DNA of 64,000 nucleotides from Macrolepiota albuminosa. Taxonomy: Eukaryota; Basidiomycota; Agaricomycetes; Agaricales; Agaricaceae. The DNA lies in the NCBI GenBank assembly GCA_027475525.1, contig JAMWFC010000079.1:372001-436000 (forward strand), written 5' to 3'. A program made the translations under genes and the position numbers. Positions 47,144-58,481 of the stretch are shown piece by piece. Under the pieces are notes generated by a model. The model saw only the letters and a list, made by a program, of their open reading frames with translations, did no database searches and was not told the DNA's origin. Every line of letters begins with the position of its first letter. Positions within the stretch are counted from its first letter, which is position 1.

Positions 47144-47913
47144 CGACGAGGAAAGCCAAGTATTGGAGTGAGAAGCACGTTCCTTCGAGTATAAAAAGAA
47201 GTGATAATCTTGTCTGTTATCTACGTCCACAAAAGTCCTTGGCCTGTAAAACTGATGATTTATGGTTACGATGCATATATACTCTGTACCGTGCAAGACC
47301 ATCTCATTCATTTGAGACTTAAAAACTCTCGTACTCGATGGAAGAACAACCGCGATCACTGCCGCAAGGAAGAACGCGTCATCAGCAAGAAAAACCTACA
47401 TGGTATCATCTGACTGGAAAACTTGAAAGAGTGCCAGCTACTGTTTCAATCAGCGCAAACATTAGTTTGTACCTCAAGAGTGCTAAGCCATTGGATAATA
47501 GAAGACCGAGTTGCTATCAGTTCTGAACAGTAAGCCAAGATTTTCTGCAGACGAGAACCTGGGAGTAACTTGTGACAAGAATGAGGCACACCGCAAGCCT
47601 GTACTTCACGATCGTGAGGTGAAAAGTCCTCATGGCGGAATAGCAGCATCAGACAAGCCTCACGTTCTTTCTAGTCTTCTGACGATCTGATGAGCTGTTC
47701 GTGAAGCTGAGACATCCTAAGAATATGACTTGAGAGACCCAAGAGGATTGTGTATCGTTCGAAACACTTTCAAAATATCAAGTATAACGAATGACGAGAT
47801 GATAGTTATCATGTCTTCCATCGTAATGCGCATTGCTTCACTAGATACGACAGTAGAAGCTGCGACAGACAACAAGCACACAGGTGTTCTCAAGTACTTT
47901 CAAACGGATCAGC
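47144..47913. other. Convergent intergenic region
   Basis: It lies between the ATG27-like gene (plus) and the PLC-like gene (minus). Short frames without recognisable motifs. Confidence 0.4.
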
Positions 47914-48889
47914 CTAAACCCCATTCAGGCGATCTACCGCGGCACGTCCATCGCCAATGTTCACATAATCAAGAAGGACAGAATTTGGGACATGTCCTGC
48001 AGCGTACAGAACGCATCTATTCGCATGAGCCAAGATCCTTCCAGGATGTGAATGAGCAACTTCGATGCAGTCTTAAAATGAGAAGAAGCGCATGATGAAC
48101 GCTGTTAGTCGGGGGTACATCAAGACGATCAGTGATTAGGACACCTTTGCCTATCGAGATGATATTAATGTTAGCATACTGGCATGATCGCCAATAGAAA
48201 GAGAGCCGGTGACACGACCCACGCGGCACGGAAAGTTCTCGTCTGTCGAGTTATAAGGATCTTCCCAGATCTGAGGTGACCATATCATCAATAGGCACAA
48301 GAAGTTCTTCATGAAGACATACCATATCGAACTCAGGCAGAATAAAGTCAACGATGTTTCCTGCACTTCCGTCTGCACCTTTGTCAACAAATACTCAAAT
48401 ATCAGCATCAATATCATGCACATCCACAATCTATGGCCAAATATTACTGATACTAGGTATCAGGCCTGTTCGAGGTAACTTCCTAGTATAGCAGAAATGA
48501 AGGGATCCGTCCTTCCTAAAATCGACTGTCAGAAGTTTTGAAGAGAGAATAATTGAAAATAGTACATGTGCGCTTGGGGCTTGAAGCATCCTCGCGCCAG
48601 ACGCCAGCTGTTCGCTGATATTGACCTCTTGAGTCCTAACAACTGATATCTCATGATCATCAACACCTTCAGTAAGACAAAGTGAGTCCTGACTCACATG
48701 CTAATAGGTTGGTGCTGTACGCAAAGGAGTCATGGGACCCTAGATATGTAACGTTTCCATATGAACGATCGCAAAGTTCGGCATAACCAGTATACAGTTT
48801 TGGACTATAGAAACAAAAACCCATGAGACAATTAGTTGTATAGCCGTCCAATGTTTAAAATTTAGGCTGACCTTCGAGATTCTAGCCAT
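47914..48889 (-). CDS. PLC-like phosphodiesterase (TIM-barrel, PI-PLC X-like)
   Basis: Exon blocks in order are GYAELCDRSYGNVTYLGSHDSFAYSTN (48680-48800, with the first catalytic His in GSHDSF), TQEVNISEQLASGARMLQA (48590-48640), and DGSLHFCYT (48495-48520). Next come FVDKGADGSAGNIVDFILPEF near 48350 and IWEDPYNSTDENFPC near 48240. VLITDRLDVPPTNSV near 48125 and VPNSVLLDYVNIGDG near 47960 close the domain, with the stop at 47914-47916. This is the architecture of fungal secreted PLC-like phosphodiesterases. LHFCYT has Tyr where family members I recall have His (CHT), so activity is uncertain. The start at 48889 is a guess; the signal-peptide exon is unclear. Confidence 0.75.
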
Positions 48890-49809
48890 GGTATGTATGG
48901 CCGAGCACTGCCTGCGCAAGAGGGGCTCGATGATCTTGGCCAGAACGACAAAGTCGATCTCGTTACCATATCAACTGAAGACGTGATACGTGTCTCTTGT
49001 CATCTCGCCTGGTTTTCAACACCTGCAAATAAAATATTCATTTTGCCGCATTCAATTAGCTTTATTGTCTTTGCGGCCTTGTTCAAACAACTTTGCATCA
49101 ATCTTTCTTCGAACAGGCATTGTGAACCCTTTTTTCATGCTCCTCTGCTCTTTAGAGTCATCCGTTAAGGGTACACTCGTCAGTATTGGTCGCGGCTGAA
49201 ACGGAAATTGAAGTACATACAAGACGGTCATCTTTGAGCCCTTTAGAGTTACGCCTTTGTGCTCTTCCTCTGATTGAGTATAACAGAGTTCAATCGCCCA
49301 AAGGATCATCGTAATACAATAATAACGTTCACTGGGTTCTATCTCTCCATCTGCACAGAAGTACAACTCAGGAGACCATTGGACCATGTGTGAGGAAAGC
49401 TATCTTCCTAGGAGACCATTGGACCATGTGTGAGGAAAGCTATCTTCCTAGAAACCATGCGATCGTTACCGTTCCGAGGTGAGTCTTACCATGTTACCCG
49501 TCTCCTAGTACTCATTTCACATCAAATGAGTCACTGAATCTAAGTCGGGCTTGTGGTATGTATTCGAGCTCATTACTCAACGTTAAGCAATGCGATGATT
49601 CAGTACTTAGATACCTCACAACGAACAAGTTCCGCGGCACTCGTGTCCTAGACATACAAACGTTCCTGTCGATTTGGAAAATTGTTTCTCGGGGTCCCAC
49701 AAGCTATATACGTTTACTTTCCTACAAAGATGCGTAGATACAAGACAGTCCAAAATTCCATATCTCTCCTGTAAGCAGGCAAGAGAAGTGTCTTATTACT
49801 TCTGCGCCA
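48890..49809. other. Intergenic sequence with a 40-bp tandem duplication
   Basis: Perfect 40-bp copies at 49371-49410 and 49411-49450. A minus frame at 49052-49387 (111 codons) is open but unrecognised and lacks splice support. Confidence 0.5.
49371..49450. repeat. 40-bp perfect tandem duplication
   Basis: Two identical adjacent 40-bp units (49371-49410, 49411-49450). The unit length differs from the six 77-bp duplications. Confidence 0.95.
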
Positions 49810-50514
49810 CTAGGAAAAGGCAGCGATAGCGGGGCCGAACGCATTATCGATTTCGGTCTGGAGTTCCTGACCTGAAGCAACGATATCCGCCTGTTCAACG
49901 TCAATATTACTGCCAAGACTCAACGAAGGAAGGACTTACCGGGGCACAGGCAATGAACGCAGACGCCAAAGCGTCTGTGTCTTGACTCAGAGTGGTCAAG
50001 TCCTGTTGTACAAGGGCAGGAACCCCCCCGATAGGAATGGATTGGAAGGCAGCCTTGCGTGCGACAATTTCCGTCAAAGATTGTTGGATGTTGGGTAGCA
50101 GAGCTTGAAGGTCAGCGAGAATAGCCTGCGCATCACTTTCTCCGACTGGGCAGGCGGCACCCTTGAGCCAGATAACAGTGAGTATACGAGAAAGCGTAAT
50201 TCAGGACAACTACCGACATTAACGTCATTTGTAGTAGCAACAATAACATCTTCGAGATTGAGGGATTCGGTGTGAATGTTCTACATCATAAACCATATTT
50301 CAGGATGATGTATCATATGAAGGGGAACCCATACCAGAGCCTGAGGGAGATTTAGGATTCCGCCATCGACGGGGAAGGCCTCGATCGCATTGAGAAGGGC
50401 GCTCAGGGCGGGCGCGATGTTAGCGTTGATGTCGTTCTCGATCTGGGCGACGGTCGTCTGAGCGTACGAGGAAAGGGCAAGGGAAGCAAGGACGAGGAGA
50501 TTCTTGAATTGCAT
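49810..50514 (-). CDS. HsbA-like secreted protein, paralogue 3
   Basis: Four exons, 50335-50514, 50218-50280, 49940-50161 and 49810-49890, give 181 residues with phase-0 introns. Residues 1-18 (MQFKNLLVLASLALSSYA) are a signal peptide. The mature domain is classical HsbA: NIAPALSALLNAIEAFPVDGG, exon 2 of exactly 21 codons, GESDAQAILADLQALLPNI, LTEIVARKAAFQSIPIGGV, and a last helix ending FGPAIAAFS. It is likely secreted and able to coat hydrophobic surfaces or the wall. It shares intron number and the 63-nt second exon with the two paralogues 34 kb to the left, but lies on the opposite strand and is closer to the family consensus. Confidence 0.93.
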
Positions 50515-50550
50515 ATCGAACGGATCTGAAGTTCGTAAGGATCCAACGCT

Positions 50551-50560
50551 TTTTTATAGG
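50551..50560 (-). promoter_or_regulatory. TATA box of HsbA-like gene 3
   Basis: Minus-strand CCTATAAAAA lies 37-46 bp upstream of the ATG at 50514. Confidence 0.6.
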
Positions 50561-52090
50561 TGAAGGCCCGATCGTTTACAGATCCGTAACGGATGCTATT
50601 ACTCACAGTTAGGGAAGTGCTTTCAGTAGCCACGGGATCGCTGCACAGCAACGGATTACAGCAGTTTTTCGGATCGTGGAGCTCACGAGTTCTATTTCAG
50701 CCGTCAAGTCGTCTTTTTTTTTGACAGGTGCACGTTGGGAGACAAGCAGATGAGAAGTCAGCTGTTATTGTTGTTTGACGATACACTTGTCTACGTACCT
50801 TTTAATTCGTGAATTTACTACGCCCACATGTGTTCCTCTTGTGTCATTTTACACCGCGTCAATTTTCGCTTGCGGGCGTGAGAAGGAATGGATCGCCTCC
50901 AAGGGAACATAGCCATGGACAAGGACATAGTCTGAGAACTCCATTTGACAGCATTGTATGCATAATCGATTATACGCAGCTAGGCAGTTGCGGTACATCA
51001 CAAGAACTTCGAAATTTCTCAGGGCGTATCCAACACTTGGACATCCTTCCTTGATGGCGAGGGTCATGAGACCCTAGTGTGTGCTTCCTGTGAAAGTAAC
51101 GAGAACCGGGATTTAACAAAAGGCATAATTCGGCGCCCAGAACAAAAGGTGACTTAGAAGGGTCCAGATGGCGATCGGAAAGAAGAAGACCTTTCGTTTT
51201 AGTAATAGGTGAGAGATACCATTTCAATTTCATTTTGATGTGAAAAGAAGCCGGAGACACAAGATCTGGAGCCTGAAGCATCTCCTTCTAGATGACAGAG
51301 AACAAAGTCAATGTCGCAGAAAAAATAGAGGGAATTACTGGCTTTGAAAATATGGTCTGGCAATCTCGGGCTAAATCCGATTTGATTTGGATACCTTGGT
51401 TCTCCCGTCTTGATTGAGGGCAGCCGAATTTCGAATCCTCAACGTTAGTTTGAGGGAAAATCTGTTTTCAAATTTCTACTTTGGACATTCATCTCGGACT
51501 TGTCTACTTCATATTAAATCTGCCAACAGACACACCAGTAGATAGATCATCTGATCAAGACCTAGGACAAGGAATGATATAAATAACTGTGTCAAGTGCA
51601 TGTTTTGCTCCGGCAAGCTTTGCATGTCGCTTCCTTCCTGCTAACTTCATCACAACAATTGCCAGATCATCACTCGCCATGTACGAAGCCGCATGAGGGA
51701 CGGCGTCTTGTCATTGTCACTTTTTGGCCAGCTGCTGATACTTTCCGTCAGTTCTCAATTCACAACGAAGGTGTCTTCAAGCCCATGCCAGTAAGTACGC
51801 CAACGCGCTGTGCCTATGTAGTATATATCAATCACAACACTTGTCCCATCGATACTATTTCTATCGGTTATTACCTGACCATCATTACTCTTGGCGACTG
51901 CAGCGCTAAATATTGACGAGGACTTACCCTTTTCACCACACCTGCAATTCATCAGATTTACACCTAGCGTTTGTGCGGGATAATTCTTGTGTAGATTCTG
52001 AGAGGTGTGATGACGCTGTATGGATGTTGATCATGAGCCAGGTCGAGGAAGGGATTTGTTTTCGTGTCGGCGGTAGTGAGGAGAACAGGT
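50561..52090. other. Intergenic sequence, nothing recognised
   Basis: No convincing exons or repeats on either strand. Confidence 0.4.
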
Positions 52091-52915
52091 CATGGGACTT
52101 ATCATGCGATTGCGAACATCGCGGCAGCGTTGGTGGGAGAATCATCGTGGAATTTTTGTGTGGGAACCAAACGCACCTCGACAGGGTTGTCGGTCACATC
52201 TTGTGCTCCTACCAAGTCTTCTTTGTCCAAGGAACGACCATGGCATATTTCGGACAATCTCCACGTCTGGTCACATCTTGTGCTCCTACCAAGTCTTCTT
52301 TGTCCAAGGAACGACCATGGCATATTTCGGACAATCTCCACGTCTCCACCTATAGCCTCCAATGTAACAACGTTTTCCCGATGCATGAAGCGAAACTGTT
52401 GCACGAACTCGTTTACGCCAAAGAAAATCACGACCCGTTTTCTCCAGCTTACTCACCAAGCTCAGGCACCCTTGCGTCTGAAGGGCGCGTGTCCAACCAT
52501 GTTACTGTACGTTTCTGATTTCCGCCATTCAAAATGAGCATGCGCGCCCACATACAGGTCCCACCCTATATCCGCCCACTCGCCCGCAGACGTGAAAGAC
52601 CCGAGCCATGTAGCCTTTGGTTTTGGAAGGAGATGAGAGATGTTCAACTTTGAACAATCAGTGCGTCCCGGGCGTTTGATGGCTTACTGAGCTGTGTGGA
52701 TTGCCATTGCTTCCATGATCGCCGCAGTTATCGAGAAGGCATGAGACGCTGATGGGAAAGTTACAGAACCCTCATGAGAGAGTAGTTGCGGAGTGCTTTG
52801 GTTGTTATCTACATATCCTTGTGAATTCTTATCAAGTTTAACGCCCGTTCATAGCAAACCTCTGCCTTTCAAGTGTCCTTACACTCCAAGATCAAAGGTC
52901 TGTTGCTTATTTCAG
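52091..52915 (+). pseudogene. Cytochrome P450 relic
   Basis: The 3' part is unmistakable: DVKDPSHVAFGFGRR (about 52592-52636, the heme-loop approach), then after an apparent intron VRPGRLMAY, where the consensus is VCPGR, so the heme-ligand Cys reads Arg. AVWIAIASMIA and DADGKVTEPS follow, and finally KPLPFKCPYTPRSK near 52850-52900. In-frame stops follow LMAY, IEKA and EPS. The upstream part (52100-52560) may keep a helix-C remnant (RQRWWENHRGIF). The distance to the heme loop is far too short for a whole P450, so the centre is deleted. A perfect 77-bp duplication (52192-52345) lies inside. Confidence 0.7.
52192..52345. repeat. 77-bp perfect tandem duplication (copies 52192-52268 and 52269-52345)
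   Basis: Two identical adjacent 77-bp units. Confidence 0.97.
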
Positions 52916-55900
52916 ATGTCCCTTTCATGGTGTGCCGATCGACATCGATATGGATGTGAAGAATAGCGTCAGAGACAAGGAGGTCGTTGTCGTCTAGTGA
53001 AGACGAAATCTTCTATTATCACGTGATGTGTAATTGGGGGGTTGACGGCAGAAAAGACTCCGCGTAAAGGGTTTTCGAATCCCATCCAAGTGTGTTCCAT
53101 CGAGAGCTCATCTGGTAACTACACCACTATTCACACCTCTTCCTCATCGAGTACATGTTATGAAGTCCTGAGCATAATCAAGCGAATGTGACGTCTTTGA
53201 CCTTCTCTGCCCAGACCTAGAAAAAGGTCGCCTCTTGCATGCCATGATGTAGCACTTCCTTCCGCGTTGGGCGGAGGATGCCTCTCCTTCTAATGGTTTG
53301 ACCCAACTCCTTATGTTCGCAATCGATTGGCGGGAAAGTCCTGCTCACACTGAGTTCTCGAATACATTGAAACACAGCCAGATCGCCTGCTGGAAGGTCC
53401 TTAAACTTCCAAGAAGCCAGAGTGTAGGACGAAATAAGCGTGGACTGATGAAAGCAATCTTGAGGAATGTGCCCAGAGACAGCCAGAAACTACTGACCAT
53501 CTTGAAGGAAGCGTCCGCGCATGCGTATTCCTTATACCCTGTCCAGTATCTCACCGGAGAAATTGTTGTTGCTTCTCGTTGTCGAAGCCACAACAATACC
53601 GTCGTGCCAATGTATGATTCATTTTTTGTCGCTTTTCTTACCAGAAAAATAGCTTTAGCGCTCTTTTCTCAGCCAGGAAACTGATCGACGTACTGCCTTG
53701 TCCGTTAGGGTTAGCAATGCGACCTCTTGCGACTTGAGAAAGTGGTAGAGTTCTCTGCTGTGGAAGAATGCGCTGCGTGCCCAGCCGAGGTGAGGTTTAG
53801 TAACCAACGTTTATTCACATCCTGAGCAACTAATCATCAGATAGCGTACATAAAAACAATGATATTGGGTCATGATACTTTGGAACGGGCGAAGGGATTT
53901 CTGAACGAAAAGCGGCAAGTGTATAGATGACGAAGGCGGAATGTCGAATACCGGAATGTCGAATACGTCAAGAGCGTGGTCTATGTCTCGAGAGACACGA
54001 AGTCGACGGGAATCGTTTTCAGAGTAAAACGAAACGCAGGAAAAGTAGAAGCGTGGTCTTACTGCTGGTTGGAAGCAAAGGTTCTCAGGGATATGAGTCA
54101 GAGTAGGGTAGCGCCACTGCTGATGTGCGGAGATGAGAGGGAGTCGGCTCTCGTCGATTCACGAATATGGATGCTCGCCGATTTCAGGGCAAAAGGTGAG
54201 TGGGCGATTTCTTTTTTTTTTCCCACTTCCTTCGGCTTGCTGACTGATGGAGCCGAGGTACAATTTGCCTTTAATGAGGTATCAATATGCTTTCTCTCTA
54301 AAATAAGGATGGCGTGATCCCGCGTCTCCGGGAAGTTGGCGCAACTATTCTACCGACCAAACGATATCTGGACATGGGATGTCAATCTAGTGCGTGCTCT
54401 GGTGAGTGTCACACTGGTTTTTTCCCCCTGCTTTTTCCTTTTGCGTTGGGACTCAAAACTTGATCCATGACGATGGATTCCGAGCCTGCGCGCTTATTTT
54501 GGTGAGGAGTAAGCTTTTACCGATCTTGTGATGTCATGGGTCGATCTCTAAAATCTTTGATTTCCCGCGAGCTATCAGCCATTTGAATTTCATTTCTCAT
54601 TTATACTTTGCCACGTCCCAGTCTACCGAAACACGTTGCAAACGGCGATCTCGTTGTGCGGACATATCTTTCTAATAGAACAAGCTGGAAAAAATCGTTG
54701 CTTCTTTTCAACAATCGGACAAGTCCGACGAGGAGAATACTTAAAGGTGTGGACATGGGCGGCTATATTCCCCAACTCACAAAGCGCACTTGAAATATGT
54801 TCTCTCTTCGTCGTCTCCTCCCTGTGGCGAGCAATGCGCGTGTCCTTGAGTGGATTCGCCAAATGATTTCGACAAATGGAGGTAAGAGAGACGAGAGAAA
54901 GGTAAGCGCCCCGATTTACGCTTCGTATCTTGTTTTTGAATGTCGATGTTCTATATCGTGTCAGGCCAATGATGATAGTAATTGGAATACTCTTAAGAGG
55001 GAGGCACACAGCGTCGTGAAGCAAGTGAATCAGAAGGTAACTTCACTTGTTCCATTTGCTGAGCTCGATTGCTTATTCTGAAGAGATGAGCACCCAAGAC
55101 GACTTCCTGTTGTATATACCGTAGTTTGTAAATCAAATCTGCAATTGTACAATACCTGATTTGCTGCCTTCCATGGTCTACTAGTGTGCCATAATTTGTA
55201 CCAGGCTGCAGATGGACCGTGTATTTTGCTATGTGTATTACATTTCTATTCATTTTTATAGAGATGCCGCCCCTTAGTCGAGCTCTATTCAAGCATGACA
55301 TACACATTGACGGAGATGGTCTCTCTGTCATGCAATCCTACCCCTCAGACCCGACTGCGATGATCGAGGAACTCGACTCGTTCGAGCACAATTTCTGCAG
55401 GACCAATACGAACATATCATCGGCAACGCTGCGACACGTTCTACATACCCCACCCGCCCAACGCGTTCATCCTCTTGCGGTCCCTCATTTGTTTGTGAGC
55501 AGCAGGTCCCGATAAATGTCGAAAGGAACCATAACAATTGATCAAAGATCGGAAGTGCGTCTCTTCTAGTCATGCCCCTGCTAAGTGGTATATTATCGCA
55601 TTGACGCAAAAAAATATTAGTTTGGGGCACCAAACGGATTTATACCACGGAAGTTGAGCGATCACTGCACTCATTCCTCATGGCGCTTCTGGACGTCGAC
55701 CACCATCAAACCGTGCTCGGCAGCCGCCATGTCTATCAATTCAACACTACCACTATATAATGCTTCTCGTTAGTATCGACCCTTATTTTCACCCATCTAC
55801 TCACCAATTGATCACGGTTCTCAGCAAGCATCAGCCGCTTCTGGGAAGCATTGAATATTCCGGCTCTTAGTGAGATCCTTTATGCTTCCTCAGGTTTGTC

Positions 55901-57419
55901 CAAGTACCCTAATTTACAGTCCTACATGCTACCAACAAGTGCTACGTGCTACAAAGGGAACCTTATCCTGCGTACTGGTGATCCTCGGAGCGTTTTTTTT
56001 CTGCCTTATTTGGAGGTCTCGCATCCCGCTCCATACACAAACAATCCGTGGTGAAATGGACAAGTGATGTGAACCGTCTCAAACAGCTGGCCGTTGTAGA
56101 AGGGAGTTAGTCCAACTGAGGGAATGTCCTCAGTGGTCGATCGTTTCCAGAGGTTGGGGTACGAGTGAGCGTGAACAGAAGAAGGGAAGTTCAATGAAGT
56201 AGTCCTCTGTTAGACGCGAAAGTCAAGGTGGGGGAAGAGAACATGTATGCGAAGGACTCGGAGGGAGTATCAATAAGAAGGATGAGAAACGGAGAGAATG
56301 AAAGACTGCCGACTGGCCGATAGGTTCCAAGTAGCAAGTCGAGACTCAGTGTAGGCTCCGAAGACAATGTCAATCGTGAAGCCGTCTGGCCCGAGATAGC
56401 GAAGATCAGTCCGAATGATGCCGTTCAGCTGAACTGCCAAAAATGACGGCAAGAGAATGAAGCAGACCTAGACGAAACTCAAGCAAGCCATAAACGGTGG
56501 GGTGTAGAAACCTGTCCTTTCTATTGTCAAAGCTCTCTTTTTATACCGATCCTACATCTCCTCCAGATCGCCGATTCCTGCCCAATACGCGCACCATCGT
56601 TGATGGCTGCCTAAATTTACATTTTGACCGCCAGTTGGTCTCACAATCCCCAACCTTATTTTCTCTTTCCTTAATTGTCCAACCAATTTCCCGTTTTGTC
56701 TCATAGCTTTTATTGCCACCATTCCCCTGTATTCCTTTCTGTCGATTCCGTGTGTAACTCTTCCAGTTTGTGTTGATTCCATTTCATTCGTCCGTTCCTC
56801 CTACCAACACGCTTCCGTCTGTAGAATTCGGTCTCCTACCACGCCGTTTCTTACAGAAAACAAGCACGCGGATGGAAAATAGATCAGGGTAGATCCACTC
56901 GTAATAGATTAGGTGCTGAGATTACCTCCTTGTTCACCCTGTGAAGCTTTTGTGCAGCAATCTCGCAACACTTGCCCCTACCTGCAACCTCTGAATTGAA
57001 TCATTTTGCGATCAAATGTGGTAGTACGTGCCATATCCTCCACTCATGCAGGCTCTTCCTAAGGTAGGTGAGACATTGAGTGTGAATACACATTTGGATA
57101 TCACTGATTAAGTTTATAGCTCGTGAAAGTCAAATTGTATATTGCAAAGTCATAAAGGAATGTGACTATAGAACATTAGCTGTATTAATTAATCATAGCC
57201 TATCGACATATGACTCGGATGCATGAAGAATGAGTAAAGAAAGAACGGATCGGCATGTGTAAGGGTAATGCAGATATGGTACAAATGCTAGATAGAAAGT
57301 AGATGCAACAATGTAAATTCATTAATAAGTCGATTCGATTTAAAGCATGAGGGTATAATTTAGATCAAAATCTTTGTCGCGCTTGGTCTTAGCGAGGCCT
57401 TTCTGCATCTCAAGCAACA
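52916..57419. other. Long stretch without a recognisable gene
   Basis: Open frames at 53298-53684 (plus, 128 codons), 53976-54317 (plus, 113 codons) and 54797-55081 (plus, 94 codons) have no recognisable motif. The minus strand around 56000-56450 has an interrupted, somewhat coding-like series ending in NLWKRSTTEDIPSVGLTPFYNGQLF. A direct repeat ccggaatgtcgaata occurs twice at about 53936-53965. No gene can be supported. Confidence 0.4.
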
Positions 57420-58481
57420 TCAAGTGCGGTAACTTCGCCATTTCCTCAGATTCTTTAGAATGGCACCTGAGCAATGAGTGAACTTCTCAAGCGAAGATGA
57501 TTCCATGTCGAAAGAAGCGACCCGGAAGCGGCTCTGTTCCTCCTGGTCTAGTTTCTTTCGTTCAAGCCTGATAGGTTATGCGAGTTATGATACATCAAGT
57601 GACAACAAGGAGAGCAGGACGTACATGCACATGCGACAGATGAAGTTGTTATGATGCTCCTTGAAGATAACGTTCAAGTGATCGTTGGTTAGAGTGTACG
57701 ACTGCGCGTTCTTCATCTCTGTAAGAGCAACCCTTGTCCCATCAGGGAGCTCGATCCATTGATATAGGGCCGCCTTCACCATGGACGAGTCACTATGGCA
57801 GCGCTTGAGAACAGGTAAAGGAGTAGGATCTGCATCAGAAGATGAAGCAATCGGTTCTAGATGCACCGGCATCAAACTATCATCAGCAACTAAAGTCTTT
57901 GATAGCAACCAAGGTGACGCAGAACGCGAACTTGACAAGGACACTGGCTCTTCCTCTGTCTTTACTTGGATCAAGGAGGATGTTGAGGATGAAGCCGAGG
58001 ACGACATTGAAGGACGTGAAAATGGTACAGGCTGCAGGGAAATGTGACGCGAAGATGGGCAGGATCGCCTGGGTGCAGCTCTGGAAGGTCGAGCCTGAGA
58101 CAGCGCACCACAGGACCTCAAATGGTGTGCATTGCGGGCAGGTGGAACAAGTTGAGCACCTAGCTTCTCGGCCATCAACACCTTGACTTTGCCCCATGCA
58201 AAATCCCGCTCCCTCTGATAAGCAATAGACTGTGCATGCAGCTTCTCTGCACGCAGTTGCTTGCCAACGAGGGCTCGAGAACATGAGACACGAAGACCAT
58301 TGAGCTCAGAGTGAAGACGGTCTTCTATGGTTTGAAGAGCCTTTTTGATAGACTTGACAGGAAATGTTGGTGAAGGTGGACTGTCTGTAGACGAGGAACT
58401 ATCGAGAGAAGAAGAAGAGATGTTTCTATGAGGAAACATAGCAGGAGGCAAGGGCTGCTGAAAGGCACAATGAGTAGACAT
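57420..58481 (-). CDS. Ser-rich protein of unknown family with coiled-coil segment
   Basis: Two exons, 57625-58481 and 57420-57567, join in frame to give 334 residues. The ATG at 58481 (MSTHCAFQQPLPPAMFPHRN) was chosen; the frame is open further to 58664. Residues about 25-45 are Ser-rich. VKSIKKALQTIEDRLHSELNGL then a Lys/Arg/Glu-rich helix suggest a coiled coil. The middle is low-complexity Ser/Pro with acidic patches. The C-terminus is ordered-looking: LYQWIELPDGTRVALTEMKN and HLNVIFKEHHNNFICRMCM, followed by LERKKLDQEEQSRF. The CRMC and nearby His/Cys could be part of a zinc site. It is probably nuclear or cytosolic. No family recognised. Confidence 0.65.
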
